A DNA stretch of 38,083 nucleotides from contig JARLHR010000127.1 of NCBI GenBank assembly GCA_031292145.1, positions 1-38,083 of the forward strand. The letters run 5' to 3'. This DNA comes from Clostridium sp. (GTDB lineage: Bacteria > Bacillota > Clostridia > Clostridiales > Clostridiaceae). The translations under genes were made by a program, and so were the position numbers. Positions 8,902-16,070 of the stretch are shown one piece after another; position 1 is the stretch's first letter, and every line of letters starts with the position of its first letter. A model generated the notes under the pieces. It did not search any database. It was not told where the DNA came from and saw only the letters and a program-made list of their open reading frames with translations.

Positions 8902-9997
8902 ATGATTATCGAGCTTGAAAAGGAATTAGCAAAGCTTCCTAATATAAAAAAATCTATAGAAGAAATGGGGGCTTCACTTTGACAGGGGAGGTTTGGAGAA
9001 AGAACTTCATGAATTAGAATGTCAAATGCAAGAACCTGGATTTTGGGATAATACCAAAAGAGCAGAAGAAATTACTAAGAAGAGTAAGTCCATAAAAGAT
9101 AAAATTGAGAACTTTGATAAACTAAAATCAAAAATCGAAGATATTGAAGTGTTAAAAGAAATTATGGAAGAGGATGATGAAGAATCTGCAAATGAAATAA
9201 TACAAACAATGAAAGAGATAGAAGTTCAAATTGACGATTATAATATGAAAGTGCTTTTATGTGGAGAATATGATAAGAATAATGTTATTTTGACCCTACA
9301 TGTTGGAGTAGGAGGCACTGATGCTAACGACTGGACAGAAATGCTTTTGAGAATGTATACACGATGGTGTGAAAAGCAAGGGTATAATGTTGAAACTTTA
9401 GATTTACTTCCGGGAGATGAAGCAGGAATCAAGAGTGTTACACTAAAGATTACTGGAGAATATGCATACGGATATCTAAAAGCAGAAAAGGGAATTCATA
9501 GATTAGTTAGAATTTCACCATTCAATGCTAATGGTAAGAGACAGACATCTTTTGCGTCAATGGAAGTACTTCCGGAGCTTACAAAAGAGCAAGATATAGA
9601 TATAAGACCAGATGATCTTAAAATAGATACCTATAGATCAGGGGGAGCTGGAGGACAGCACGTTAATAAAACGGATTCAGCAGTAAGAATTACACATATT
9701 CCTACAGGGATAGTTGTACAGTGTCAAAATGAAAGAAGCCAATTTTCAAATAAAGATACAGCTATGGAAATGTTAAAGTCAAAATTGGTTGAGCTAAAAG
9801 AAAGAGCTCATAAAGAAAAAATTGAAGATCTAACTGGAGATTTAAAAGATATGGGATGGGGAAGTCAAATAAGATCATATGTATTCCACCCATATAGCAT
9901 GGTTAAAGATCATAGAACTAATGTAGAGACATCCAACGTTACAGCAGTAATGGATGGTCAAATAGATATGTTTATAAATGCATATTTAAAGCAATAA
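8902..9997 (+). CDS. prfB: Peptide chain release factor 2, with +1 programmed frameshift
   Basis: RF2 releases finished proteins at UGA and UAA. Translation starts at ATG 8902 (AAAGGGGTGG just upstream) and reads 26 codons, MIIELEKELAKLPNIKKSIE to the leucine CTT at 8977-8979, where in-frame TGA follows. A +1 shift skips T8980 and continues with GAC at 8981, giving 364 aa in all, the family's usual length. The codon-reading tripeptide SPF lies in VRISPFNANGKRQTSF, and the catalytic GGQ in YRSGGAGGQHVNKTDSAVR. The CDS is thus 8902-8979 joined to 8981-9997. The shift gives autoregulation: low RF2 makes the ribosome pause at UGA and slip. No obvious terminator follows within 130 bases. Confidence 0.97.
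8967..8983 (+). promoter_or_regulatory. prfB +1 frameshift site with internal Shine-Dalgarno-like G run
   Basis: The slippery sequence CTTTGAC (8977-8983) is the conserved RF2 recoding site. GGGGG at 8967-8971 is the internal Shine-Dalgarno-like stimulator. Five bases separate it from CTT, compared with three in E. coli. Confidence 0.95.
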
Positions 9998-10146
9998 AAA
10001 GTATGCATGAGTAATATAAGACGCATGAAAGAAAATATCTACAAATTAATATCGTAAATTAAAGATTAGCATATATGATATTTACAAAGAAATAAAAAGA
10101 GTTAAGAAAATGAAGATAAAGTTCACTATGAAGGATGGAAATAATT

Positions 10147-10434
10147 ATGATAAAAGTAGTAGCTAAAAATTTTGTGAAAAAAGATAAGGTGGAAGAAGTT
10201 TTAAAACTTGCAAAGGAATTAGTTGAAGAAACAGTTAAGGAAAATGGATGTATAAGTTATGAAATGTATCAGGATATAAAAGAAAACAATATACTTACAA
10301 TGATAGAAACTTGGGATAATCAAGAAGCGCTAAGTATGCACTTAAAGTCAGAACATTTTCAAAGAATAATTCCAATTATGTCGACTTGTATGGAAAAAAC
10401 TGCTGAAATGAACATGTATAATAAAATATTATAA
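10147..10434 (+). CDS. Antibiotic biosynthesis monooxygenase-fold (YgiN-like) protein
   Basis: A 95-aa protein of the dimeric ferredoxin-like ABM fold, whose members include putative quinol monooxygenases and heme-degrading enzymes. The family signs are MIKVVAKNFVKKDKVEEVL at the N-terminus, then KENGCISYEMYQD, TMIETWDNQEALSMHLKSEHFQ and a short C-terminal strand. ATG 10147 is preferred over ATG 10135 because AAGGATGGA (10131-10139), the best ribosome site, overlaps the earlier ATG. There are no cofactor residues to read and members of this fold differ in substrate, so no reaction is assigned. It sits alone, with a strong terminator downstream; the 137-base gap after prfB shows no distinct signal. 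Confidence 0.8.
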   Translation: MIKVVAKNFVKKDKVEEVLKLAKELVEETVKENGCISYEMYQDIKENNILTMIETWDNQEALSMHLKSEHFQRIIPIMSTCMEKTAEMNMYNKIL

Positions 10435-10555
10435 GATGACGCAAAAAATAAATATTTTATATTATTTTTGGGAGAATATTTCTTTTGTTTTAAATGGTTA
10501 TAAGAATAATGGAATCGGGTAATGGAAAAATTAAAAGTTAGATTAAATTTTATAT

Positions 10556-10609
10556 AAAAAGATAGAAGACAAGAAGAGGTATATACAACTTCTTATCTTC
10601 TATCTTTTT
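10556..10609. terminator. Bidirectional terminator between convergent genes
   Basis: AAAAAGATAGAAG at 10556-10568 pairs with CTTCTATCTTTTT at 10597-10609, and AAGAAG (10571-10576) with CTTCTT (10589-10594). It has T on the + strand and A on the left side, so it can serve both the + gene ending at 10434 and the - gene ending at 10661. Confidence 0.85.
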
Positions 10610-10660
10610 ATTTATTTTCATGTGCCTAAATTATTAATCGAAATATATGTGCTTGAAAAT

Positions 10661-10993
10661 TTATAGTGCTTTATAAAACATATCTAGCAAGGAATATACA
10701 ACTATAAGAACTATGCAAATATATAAGGATATGTTTAAACCAGGTTTAAGTATTGACATAATACCACCAACTACTAGTGCTAATATTATTACTACACTTA
10801 CAAATTTAAAGAAGCCGGATTTATTTGTTAATAAGGTAGTTACAGAAGAGAACATTATTAAAATAAGTGTTGAAAAATAAAATATATTTTTCAGGTCATC
10901 TGAATAATTCATTATTTTAAATTCATTTAAGGCAAGAATTGCAAGGATGAACAATAATAAAAAAGAACATATCTTGCTAATATTTTTAATCAT
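10661..10993 (-). CDS. Small membrane protein of unknown function
   Basis: A 110-aa very hydrophobic protein. I count four likely membrane helices, at about 8-25, 38-55, 63-81 and 88-106, separated by short loops such as MNYSDDLKN and LTNKSGFF. AAAGGTGG lies just upstream of the ATG on the - strand. No family is recognised. It diverges from the response regulator gene at 11238, sharing a 244-base intergenic region, so shared control is possible but unproven. Confidence 0.65.
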   Translation of the reverse strand: MIKNISKICSFLLLFILAILALNEFKIMNYSDDLKNIFYFSTLILIMFSSVTTLLTNKSGFFKFVSVVIILALVVGGIMSILKPGLNISLYICIVLIVVYSLLDMFYKAL

Positions 10994-11198
10994 AAACCCA
11001 CCACCTTTGGTAAATATTTACATAATAATTATACAGTTAGATTTTTATTTGGGCAATAAAATTTTTAGGACATTTTCAAAAATGATTGATAATGTTTATA
11101 AAAATTTTTCGTCAAACAAATAACAAATTAGATAACATTATGAAAACATATAATAAAAAATATATAATGAAAATTATTCCAAAAGTAGTACAAGTTTG

Positions 11199-11207
11199 TG
11201 ATAAAAT
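11199..11207 (+). promoter_or_regulatory. Possible extended -10 promoter of the two-component operon
   Basis: TGATAAAAT (TG, one base, TAAAAT at 11202-11207) lies 30 bases before the response regulator start. A -35 candidate, TTCCAA at 11177, is poorly spaced (19 bases). Confidence 0.35.
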
Positions 11208-11237
11208 ATATTCATAATAGACAGAGGAGTTGAATTT

Positions 11238-11933
11238 ATGAATATTCTAATTGTTGAAGATGAGAAGGATATTAGAAATCTTATTTTACTACATATGAAA
11301 AAAGAGAATTATGAGGTTTTTGAAGCATTTGATGGAAGAGAAGCATTAACAATATTCGAAAATGAAAAAATAGACTTAATTTTATTAGATATAATGATGC
11401 CAAATGTTGATGGTATTTCGGTTATACAAAAGGTACGAGCTGTTTCAACCATTCCGATAATTTGTATTACTGCTATGGGAAATGATTCAGATAAAGTGTT
11501 AGCATTGGGACTCGGTGCTGATGATTACTTAGTAAAACCTATAAGTCCAATTGAATTATCAGCTAGAGTAGCTTCTAACCTCAGGAGATGCTATAAGTAT
11601 ACTGAACACAAAGATATAGTATATACAACAGGTGATTTGAAGTTATTTACTGAAACGTTTGAAGTGTATAAGAGAGATAAAAAGCTAGAGTTGAACCCAA
11701 AAGAATTTAAAATTTTAAAATTACTTATTTCTAATTTGGGTAAGGTTTTTACTAAAAAACAAATTTATGAAGAAGTATGGGAAGAGGCTTACTTTGGTGA
11801 CTCCAATAATATAATGGTTCATTTGAGTCATATAAGAGAGAAGATTGAAGATGATCCTAAGAATCCTATTTATATAAAAACTATAAGGGGAATAGGCTAT
11901 AAAATTGAAAGGGTTAACATAAATGAAAGTTAA
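11238..11933 (+). CDS. OmpR/PhoB-family response regulator (VanR-like)
   Basis: A 231-aa DNA-binding response regulator. The receiver domain (1-120) has acidic residues in VEDEKD, phospho-acceptor D51 in LILLDIMMPNVDG, and the conserved lysine in ADDYLVKPISP. The winged-helix domain (about 130-228) has LNPKEFKILKLLISNLGKVF, QIYEEVW and the C-terminal hairpin IKTIRGIGYKIE. GAGGAG precedes the ATG. It overlaps the histidine kinase gene by 11 bases, a tight pair. The sequence type resembles VanR and similar envelope-stress regulators, but without van genes nearby the signal is unknown. The convergent subtilisin gene may or may not be a target. Confidence 0.93.
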   Translation: MNILIVEDEKDIRNLILLHMKKENYEVFEAFDGREALTIFENEKIDLILLDIMMPNVDGISVIQKVRAVSTIPIICITAMGNDSDKVLALGLGADDYLVKPISPIELSARVASNLRRCYKYTEHKDIVYTTGDLKLFTETFEVYKRDKKLELNPKEFKILKLLISNLGKVFTKKQIYEEVWEEAYFGDSNNIMVHLSHIREKIEDDPKNPIYIKTIRGIGYKIERVNINES

Positions 11934-13440
11934 GAAAATAAGGAGAAGTGTTACAACTGAATTTTTCTTTACATATTTTTTAGGATATATTGCTGTTACC
12001 GTAATAATATTATTAGCTGTTTTAGGTTCAATTATATTATATGAATTTTTTTGCAATTCGCGTACATATAATTCCTACTTTGAACAGTTAGGAGATAAAT
12101 TGGTGAGAAATTACAAAGGTATAACTGATGAAGATTTATCTGTTATGCATGGGTTTATTATAAAAATAAATAGTGATAATGAAGTTTCTTATTCAAAGGG
12201 AGATATTATAGATGAGTTTAAAACTTTGAATTTAGAAAGTTATATGAATTTGTTTGGGGTATCAAAAGAAAATAGTATTTCATTAAATAATGATTTTAGA
12301 GCTTATACTATTTTATCTGAATTTAACAGTTCAATAATTGATACAAAAGACGATATTAAATATTGCATATATAGCAAATACTTAAAAGAAGATAATTCCA
12401 TGGTGATTATGGGGTGCCCATATTCTGAAATAACAAAACCAAATAAACTTACTGAAATAGTTCCACATAGTCTAATAATAAAGATTATTAGTGTACTTAA
12501 TGTATTAGCAATTCTTTTAATTGTTTATATTTTAGCAAGGGTATCATCTAAAGCTTTTATAAAACCAATAAAAACATTATTAAATGGAGTTATGGAAATA
12601 TCACAGGGTAATTATGATATACGTCTTGATATTAATACAAAGAATGAATTTCTTGAATTAGCTAATGGATTTAATATGATGGCAGAAACTATACAAAATG
12701 AAAGAAAAGAAAAAGAGAAGTTAGAAAAGGCAAGAGAAACTTTAATATTAGATATATCTCATGACCTGAAGAATCCACTTGCTTCTATTTTGGGATATAG
12801 TGAAACTTTAATAAATAATAGAGATTTAAGCGAAAGTGAAAAAGTAGAATATTTAACAATAATAAACAAAAATTCACAAAGAGCAAATAAATTGATAAAT
12901 GATTTATTTGAGTTTTCGTTATACGCTAATACTGATTATGAAATCAAAACAGTAAAAACAGATATTTGTGAATTTGTAAGGCAAACTATTGCAAGTTATA
13001 TTCCTGAATTCGACCATAAGAAGTTTCAATATGAGTTTGATATAACTGAAGAAACGTATTATGCAATGATTGATGAAGAAAAATTGTCACGAGCAATTAA
13101 TAATGTTTTAGATAATAAAGTTAAATATAACTCAGAAGGAAACAAGATAGGGATAAAGACGGGAATTGTAGGAAATTACTTTTATATTGTATTATCAGAT
13201 AATGGTGAACCTATTCCGCAAAAATATAGAGAAAATATATTTAATCCCTTTGTTAGAGTTGATAAATCAAGAAATTCTAAAACTGGTGGTACGGGACTTG
13301 GATTATCTATCACAAAGAAGATTTTGAACAAGCATAATGGAGATATAATAATTATAAATAGTGAGGAAGGAACAAGTTTTGAAATAATTTTACCTCTTGT
13401 TGGTGTTAAAAATAAGAAAGAGCATTATACTAAGACTTAA
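11923..13440 (+). CDS. Membrane sensor histidine kinase (VanS-like)
   Basis: A 505-aa kinase that pairs with the upstream regulator. It has a membrane helix at about 14-41, an extracytoplasmic region of roughly 140 residues, a second helix at about 185-207, then a HAMP domain (KAFIKPIKTLLNGVMEISQG onward). The HisKA box has H280 in LILDISHDLKNPLASIL. The ATPase domain has the N-box NVLDNKVKYNSEG, the G1 box LSDNGEPIP and the G2 box KTGGTGLGLSI. All catalytic motifs look intact. The start lies within the end of the regulator gene, so translation is probably coupled. The terminator stem begins inside its last codons. Confidence 0.93.
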   Translation: MKVKKIRRSVTTEFFFTYFLGYIAVTVIILLAVLGSIILYEFFCNSRTYNSYFEQLGDKLVRNYKGITDEDLSVMHGFIIKINSDNEVSYSKGDIIDEFKTLNLESYMNLFGVSKENSISLNNDFRAYTILSEFNSSIIDTKDDIKYCIYSKYLKEDNSMVIMGCPYSEITKPNKLTEIVPHSLIIKIISVLNVLAILLIVYILARVSSKAFIKPIKTLLNGVMEISQGNYDIRLDINTKNEFLELANGFNMMAETIQNERKEKEKLEKARETLILDISHDLKNPLASILGYSETLINNRDLSESEKVEYLTIINKNSQRANKLINDLFEFSLYANTDYEIKTVKTDICEFVRQTIASYIPEFDHKKFQYEFDITEETYYAMIDEEKLSRAINNVLDNKVKYNSEGNKIGIKTGIVGNYFYIVLSDNGEPIPQKYRENIFNPFVRVDKSRNSKTGGTGLGLSITKKILNKHNGDIIIINSEEGTSFEIILPLVGVKNKKEHYTKT

Positions 13441-13462
13441 TTTAGCATAATACTCTTTTATT
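13417..13462. terminator. Terminator overlapping the kinase gene end, between convergent genes
   Basis: Bases 13417-13428 pair with 13447-13458 with one mismatch; CTAA (13430-13433) and TTAG (13442-13445) extend the stem. T-rich on the right (13456-13465), so it acts at least for the + strand genes. Confidence 0.65.
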
Positions 13463-13517
13463 TTACTTGTTAGGTTTGAAATCTATCATAATATTAAATA
13501 GAAATTGCACGATTTTG

Positions 13518-15470
13518 TTATTTACCTATAATAATGTATTTAGAATAGGCAACCTGTGATGAATTACCAGATGAATCTATTGCTACCATGGAAAGAATTG
13601 TATTGTTTTTTATTGTTATTGGACCAGTGTATAAAGTGCTTTTAGCTGTTGGTATACTACTATTTGTAGTATAGTAAATTGACACTCCTGGTGTTTTATC
13701 ACTTAAAGTTATAGTTTGCGGTTTAAAATATATACCCTCTCTTATACTTGCTACAGGATTAGCTGGAGGTGTAACTATATTATAGGAGTTAGTTAAAACA
13801 GCTGATGTATTTCCATAATAATCAACAGCTATAGCCTTTAAGGTGCTAGTTGATGTTATTTTTATATATCCCATATATGGTACACTCTTAGTTGTTGGTG
13901 TGCTGCCATCTAAGGTATAATAAGCTTTTAAAGGTCTTGAATAACTGTCAAATAACGAAACAATTAAAGGAGCTCTATATGAACCGGATGGTATAGAAGC
14001 TATTGGTGTAGGTATTTTAAAAAGCGGTACGGTCGGTGTAGTTACTGGATTAGATATTATGTATGATACACTGAGAACCGCTGAAGAATTACCTGAACTA
14101 TTTATTGCAATAGCTTTTAATGTTTTAGTTGAGCTTATTGTAATAGGTGATGAATATAAATTACTTGCTGAAGATGGTGTAGTTCCATCTAATGTATAAT
14201 ATATAGAAACTCCTGCAGTCGTATCATTCAATGAAACAGTCTGACTTGAAGTATAAGTCCCCGCTGCTACACTTGCAGTAGGTGTTGCTGGCATAGTAAC
14301 TGCTACGGGAGTTGTAGTTATCGGTACAGATGTTGATGAGTTAGCTGGTGCTTCTATCAAACCATAACCATATAATGAATCTCTACCTGTTGATCCTAAA
14401 TCTACTACATTGTTATCAAGTAGCTGCCTTAATTGGACGTTAGTATAGCTTGGATACTTTTGCTTTAATAGTGCTAGGTCCCCAGCTACAAAAGGAGTTG
14501 CCATTGAAGTTCCACTCATTTGTTGATAGCTTCCATTTAAATATGTGCTTAATATATTAACGCCTGGTGCACTTACCTCTAGTTTGCTTCCAGTAGAAGA
14601 AAAATAAGCTCTAGTATTTGTAGAATCTACTGCACCGACAGCAATAACAGATGGATAGTTTGCAGGATATTCGATATTAGTTCCTGTTCCTGTAGAATTT
14701 CCATCATTACCAGCAGCAGCTACAACTAATATTCCGCTGTTATACGCCATATCTACAGCATTTTGAAGAGCTGTAGAGGATTGACTTGAACCAAGACTTA
14801 AGGATACAATATCCATCTTATTTTCGATAGCCCAGTCTATGCCTGCGATTATATCAGAAGTATAACCACTACCTGTAGAATCAAGTGCTTTTACTGCATA
14901 TACTGAAGCATCTGGTGCCACACCTTTAATACCACCATTCACTCCTTGTCCATCTATGATACCTGCTACATGGGTACCATGTCCATTATCATCAGAGTAT
15001 GAGTTTGTAGTTGAACCTGTTATGACATTAGTACCTCCTGAAATGTTCAAATCAGAGTGAGGACCTGCACCGGTATCTACAATTGCAATTTTTACACCTT
15101 TGCCAGTTAAGCCAGATTGCCAGGACGTTGGAGCGTTTATATCATTAACTCCCCAATTTGTTAAAGAAGTTGAGGAGACTTTTACTAAATTGTCTTCTTC
15201 AACATAATCTATATTTGGATCTTTTTTTAGATTTTCTAAACTTTGAGCTGTCATTTCAGCAGTGGCTGCATTAAAATGCTTAAATTGGTGTTTAAAGTTT
15301 CCGTTATATTTTGCTACTATTTGATTTTTATCATTAGTAGTAGTTTTGAATTTGATTATATATCTTTTTGTACCACTTTGTAATGGAGTACTAGCAAAAG
15401 CAGTTAATGTATATGACATAGTAAGTAATAAAGTTAATATTAATATACTTATATATTTCTGTAATTTCAT
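13518..15470 (-). CDS. Secreted subtilisin-like serine protease (S8) with three C-terminal beta-sandwich repeats
   Basis: A 650-aa secreted protease. The ATG at 15470 is used because AGGAGAG lies 8 bases upstream; an ATG at 15488 precedes that site. Order: signal peptide (about 1-27, ending TAFAS), inhibitor I9-type propeptide (RYIIKFKTTTND to DYVEEDNLV), then the catalytic domain with D132 (VDTGAG), H164 (NGHGTHVAG), oxyanion N255 (AAAGNDG) and S322 (SGTSMATP), all present. Three repeats of about 80 residues follow (roughly 395-475, 485-568 and 569-650), each with a YYTLDG or YYTTNS core, a LY.GPI turn and LKAIAID..GN, as in the chitobiase/hexosaminidase C-terminal fold. These may bind cell wall or substrate. 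There is no sorting signal, so it is probably released or wall-bound by the repeats. Confidence 0.95.
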   Translation of the reverse strand: MKLQKYISILILTLLLTMSYTLTAFASTPLQSGTKRYIIKFKTTTNDKNQIVAKYNGNFKHQFKHFNAATAEMTAQSLENLKKDPNIDYVEEDNLVKVSSTSLTNWGVNDINAPTSWQSGLTGKGVKIAIVDTGAGPHSDLNISGGTNVITGSTTNSYSDDNGHGTHVAGIIDGQGVNGGIKGVAPDASVYAVKALDSTGSGYTSDIIAGIDWAIENKMDIVSLSLGSSQSSTALQNAVDMAYNSGILVVAAAGNDGNSTGTGTNIEYPANYPSVIAVGAVDSTNTRAYFSSTGSKLEVSAPGVNILSTYLNGSYQQMSGTSMATPFVAGDLALLKQKYPSYTNVQLRQLLDNNVVDLGSTGRDSLYGYGLIEAPANSSTSVPITTTPVAVTMPATPTASVAAGTYTSSQTVSLNDTTAGVSIYYTLDGTTPSSASNLYSSPITISSTKTLKAIAINSSGNSSAVLSVSYIISNPVTTPTVPLFKIPTPIASIPSGSYRAPLIVSLFDSYSRPLKAYYTLDGSTPTTKSVPYMGYIKITSTSTLKAIAVDYYGNTSAVLTNSYNIVTPPANPVASIREGIYFKPQTITLSDKTPGVSIYYTTNSSIPTAKSTLYTGPITIKNNTILSMVAIDSSGNSSQVAYSKYIIIGK

Positions 15471-15625
15471 TTTACCATCTCTCCTCATTTGTTATTCGTA
15501 TTGCTTTTAATTATGAATTTATAAAATAATGAAGAATCTATAAAAAGTAATATATTATTACTTATTTAATCATTTAAATCAACTCCATTCAACACTTTTA
15601 CCTAATTAATTCTATATACATCTTA

Positions 15626-15654
15626 AAATTACATCATTATATAATTTGTGTCAA
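15626..15654 (-). promoter_or_regulatory. Possible promoter of the subtilisin gene
   Basis: On the - strand TTGACA (15654-15649) is followed after 17 bases by TAATTT (15631-15626). The -35 is perfect but the -10 is weak. The leader would be about 150 bases. Confidence 0.35.
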
Positions 15655-15779
15655 TATAGGAATTGTTAAAATTGTAATTGAAATTATTGGATGGAAATAG
15701 GTTATGTTATCAAAGCCGTAATTTATGCAATAAACAATAGTAAAAATCATATATTCAATGAAGAAAAAGACTCTAAAAT

Positions 15780-15811
15780 AAATCAATAAATTACTATAAA
15801 TTTATTGATTT
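15780..15811. repeat. 13-bp perfect inverted repeat in the intergenic region
   Basis: AAATCAATAAATT at 15780-15792 and AATTTATTGATTT at 15799-15811, loop of 6. The right arm contains the -35 of the promoter at 15805-15832, so it could be an operator. The rest of the 15471-16070 gap holds the promoters and the hairpin listed separately and otherwise only AT-rich DNA. Confidence 0.6.
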
Positions 15812-15832
15812 GAAGAAAAATAAGTTTATAAT
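15805..15832 (+). promoter_or_regulatory. Orphan promoter upstream of tex
   Basis: TTGATT at 15805-15810, 16-base spacer, TATAAT at 15827-15832. No gene begins within 230 bases, and a hairpin with a T run follows at 15861-15915. Confidence 0.5.
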
Positions 15833-15838
15833 ATTAAT

Positions 15839-15915
15839 ATTAGTATAAGGCACAATCAAGAAAATAATAGGCCAATATGATTAGTTATTTTTCATATCTG
15901 TAGCCTGTTATTTTT
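15839..15915 (+). ncRNA. Candidate small RNA or attenuator upstream of tex
   Basis: From the predicted start at about 15839 the transcript would run into a hairpin: AAAATAATAGGC at 15861-15872 pairs with GCCTGTTATTTT at 15903-15914 (one G-U pair), with ATATGA/TCATAT (15875-15880 with 15892-15897) inside and a T run at 15911-15915. That is a terminator shape, which would give an RNA of about 75 bases, or an attenuator for tex. It matches no RNA family I know, and no riboswitch core is seen. Confidence 0.3.
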
Positions 15916-15975
15916 AATGTACATAATTTAGTATTATTACTAGTTTAAAAATGGTAATGTTAATGCTAAATTATG

Positions 15976-15984
15976 TGATAAAAT
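15976..15984 (+). promoter_or_regulatory. Possible extended -10 promoter of tex
   Basis: TGATAAAAT (TG at 15976-15977, TAAAAT at 15979-15984) with no clear -35. The same nine bases stand upstream of the two-component operon. Confidence 0.35.
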
Positions 15985-16070
15985 GTTATTATAAGACCTA
16001 TGAATAAAAGGTAAATATCATAGTGCACTTATTATTTTTTAATATGTTTAATATAAAGCAGGAGGAATTT

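Noticed and set aside
8993-9997. prfB as a shorter gene starting at TTG 8993
   Set aside because: The upstream 26 codons plus CTTTGAC show the standard RF2 programmed frameshift, so the true start is 8902.
16023-16070. GTG start for tex at 16023
   Set aside because: No ribosome site; AGGAGG is placed for ATG 16071, where the family's N-terminus starts.
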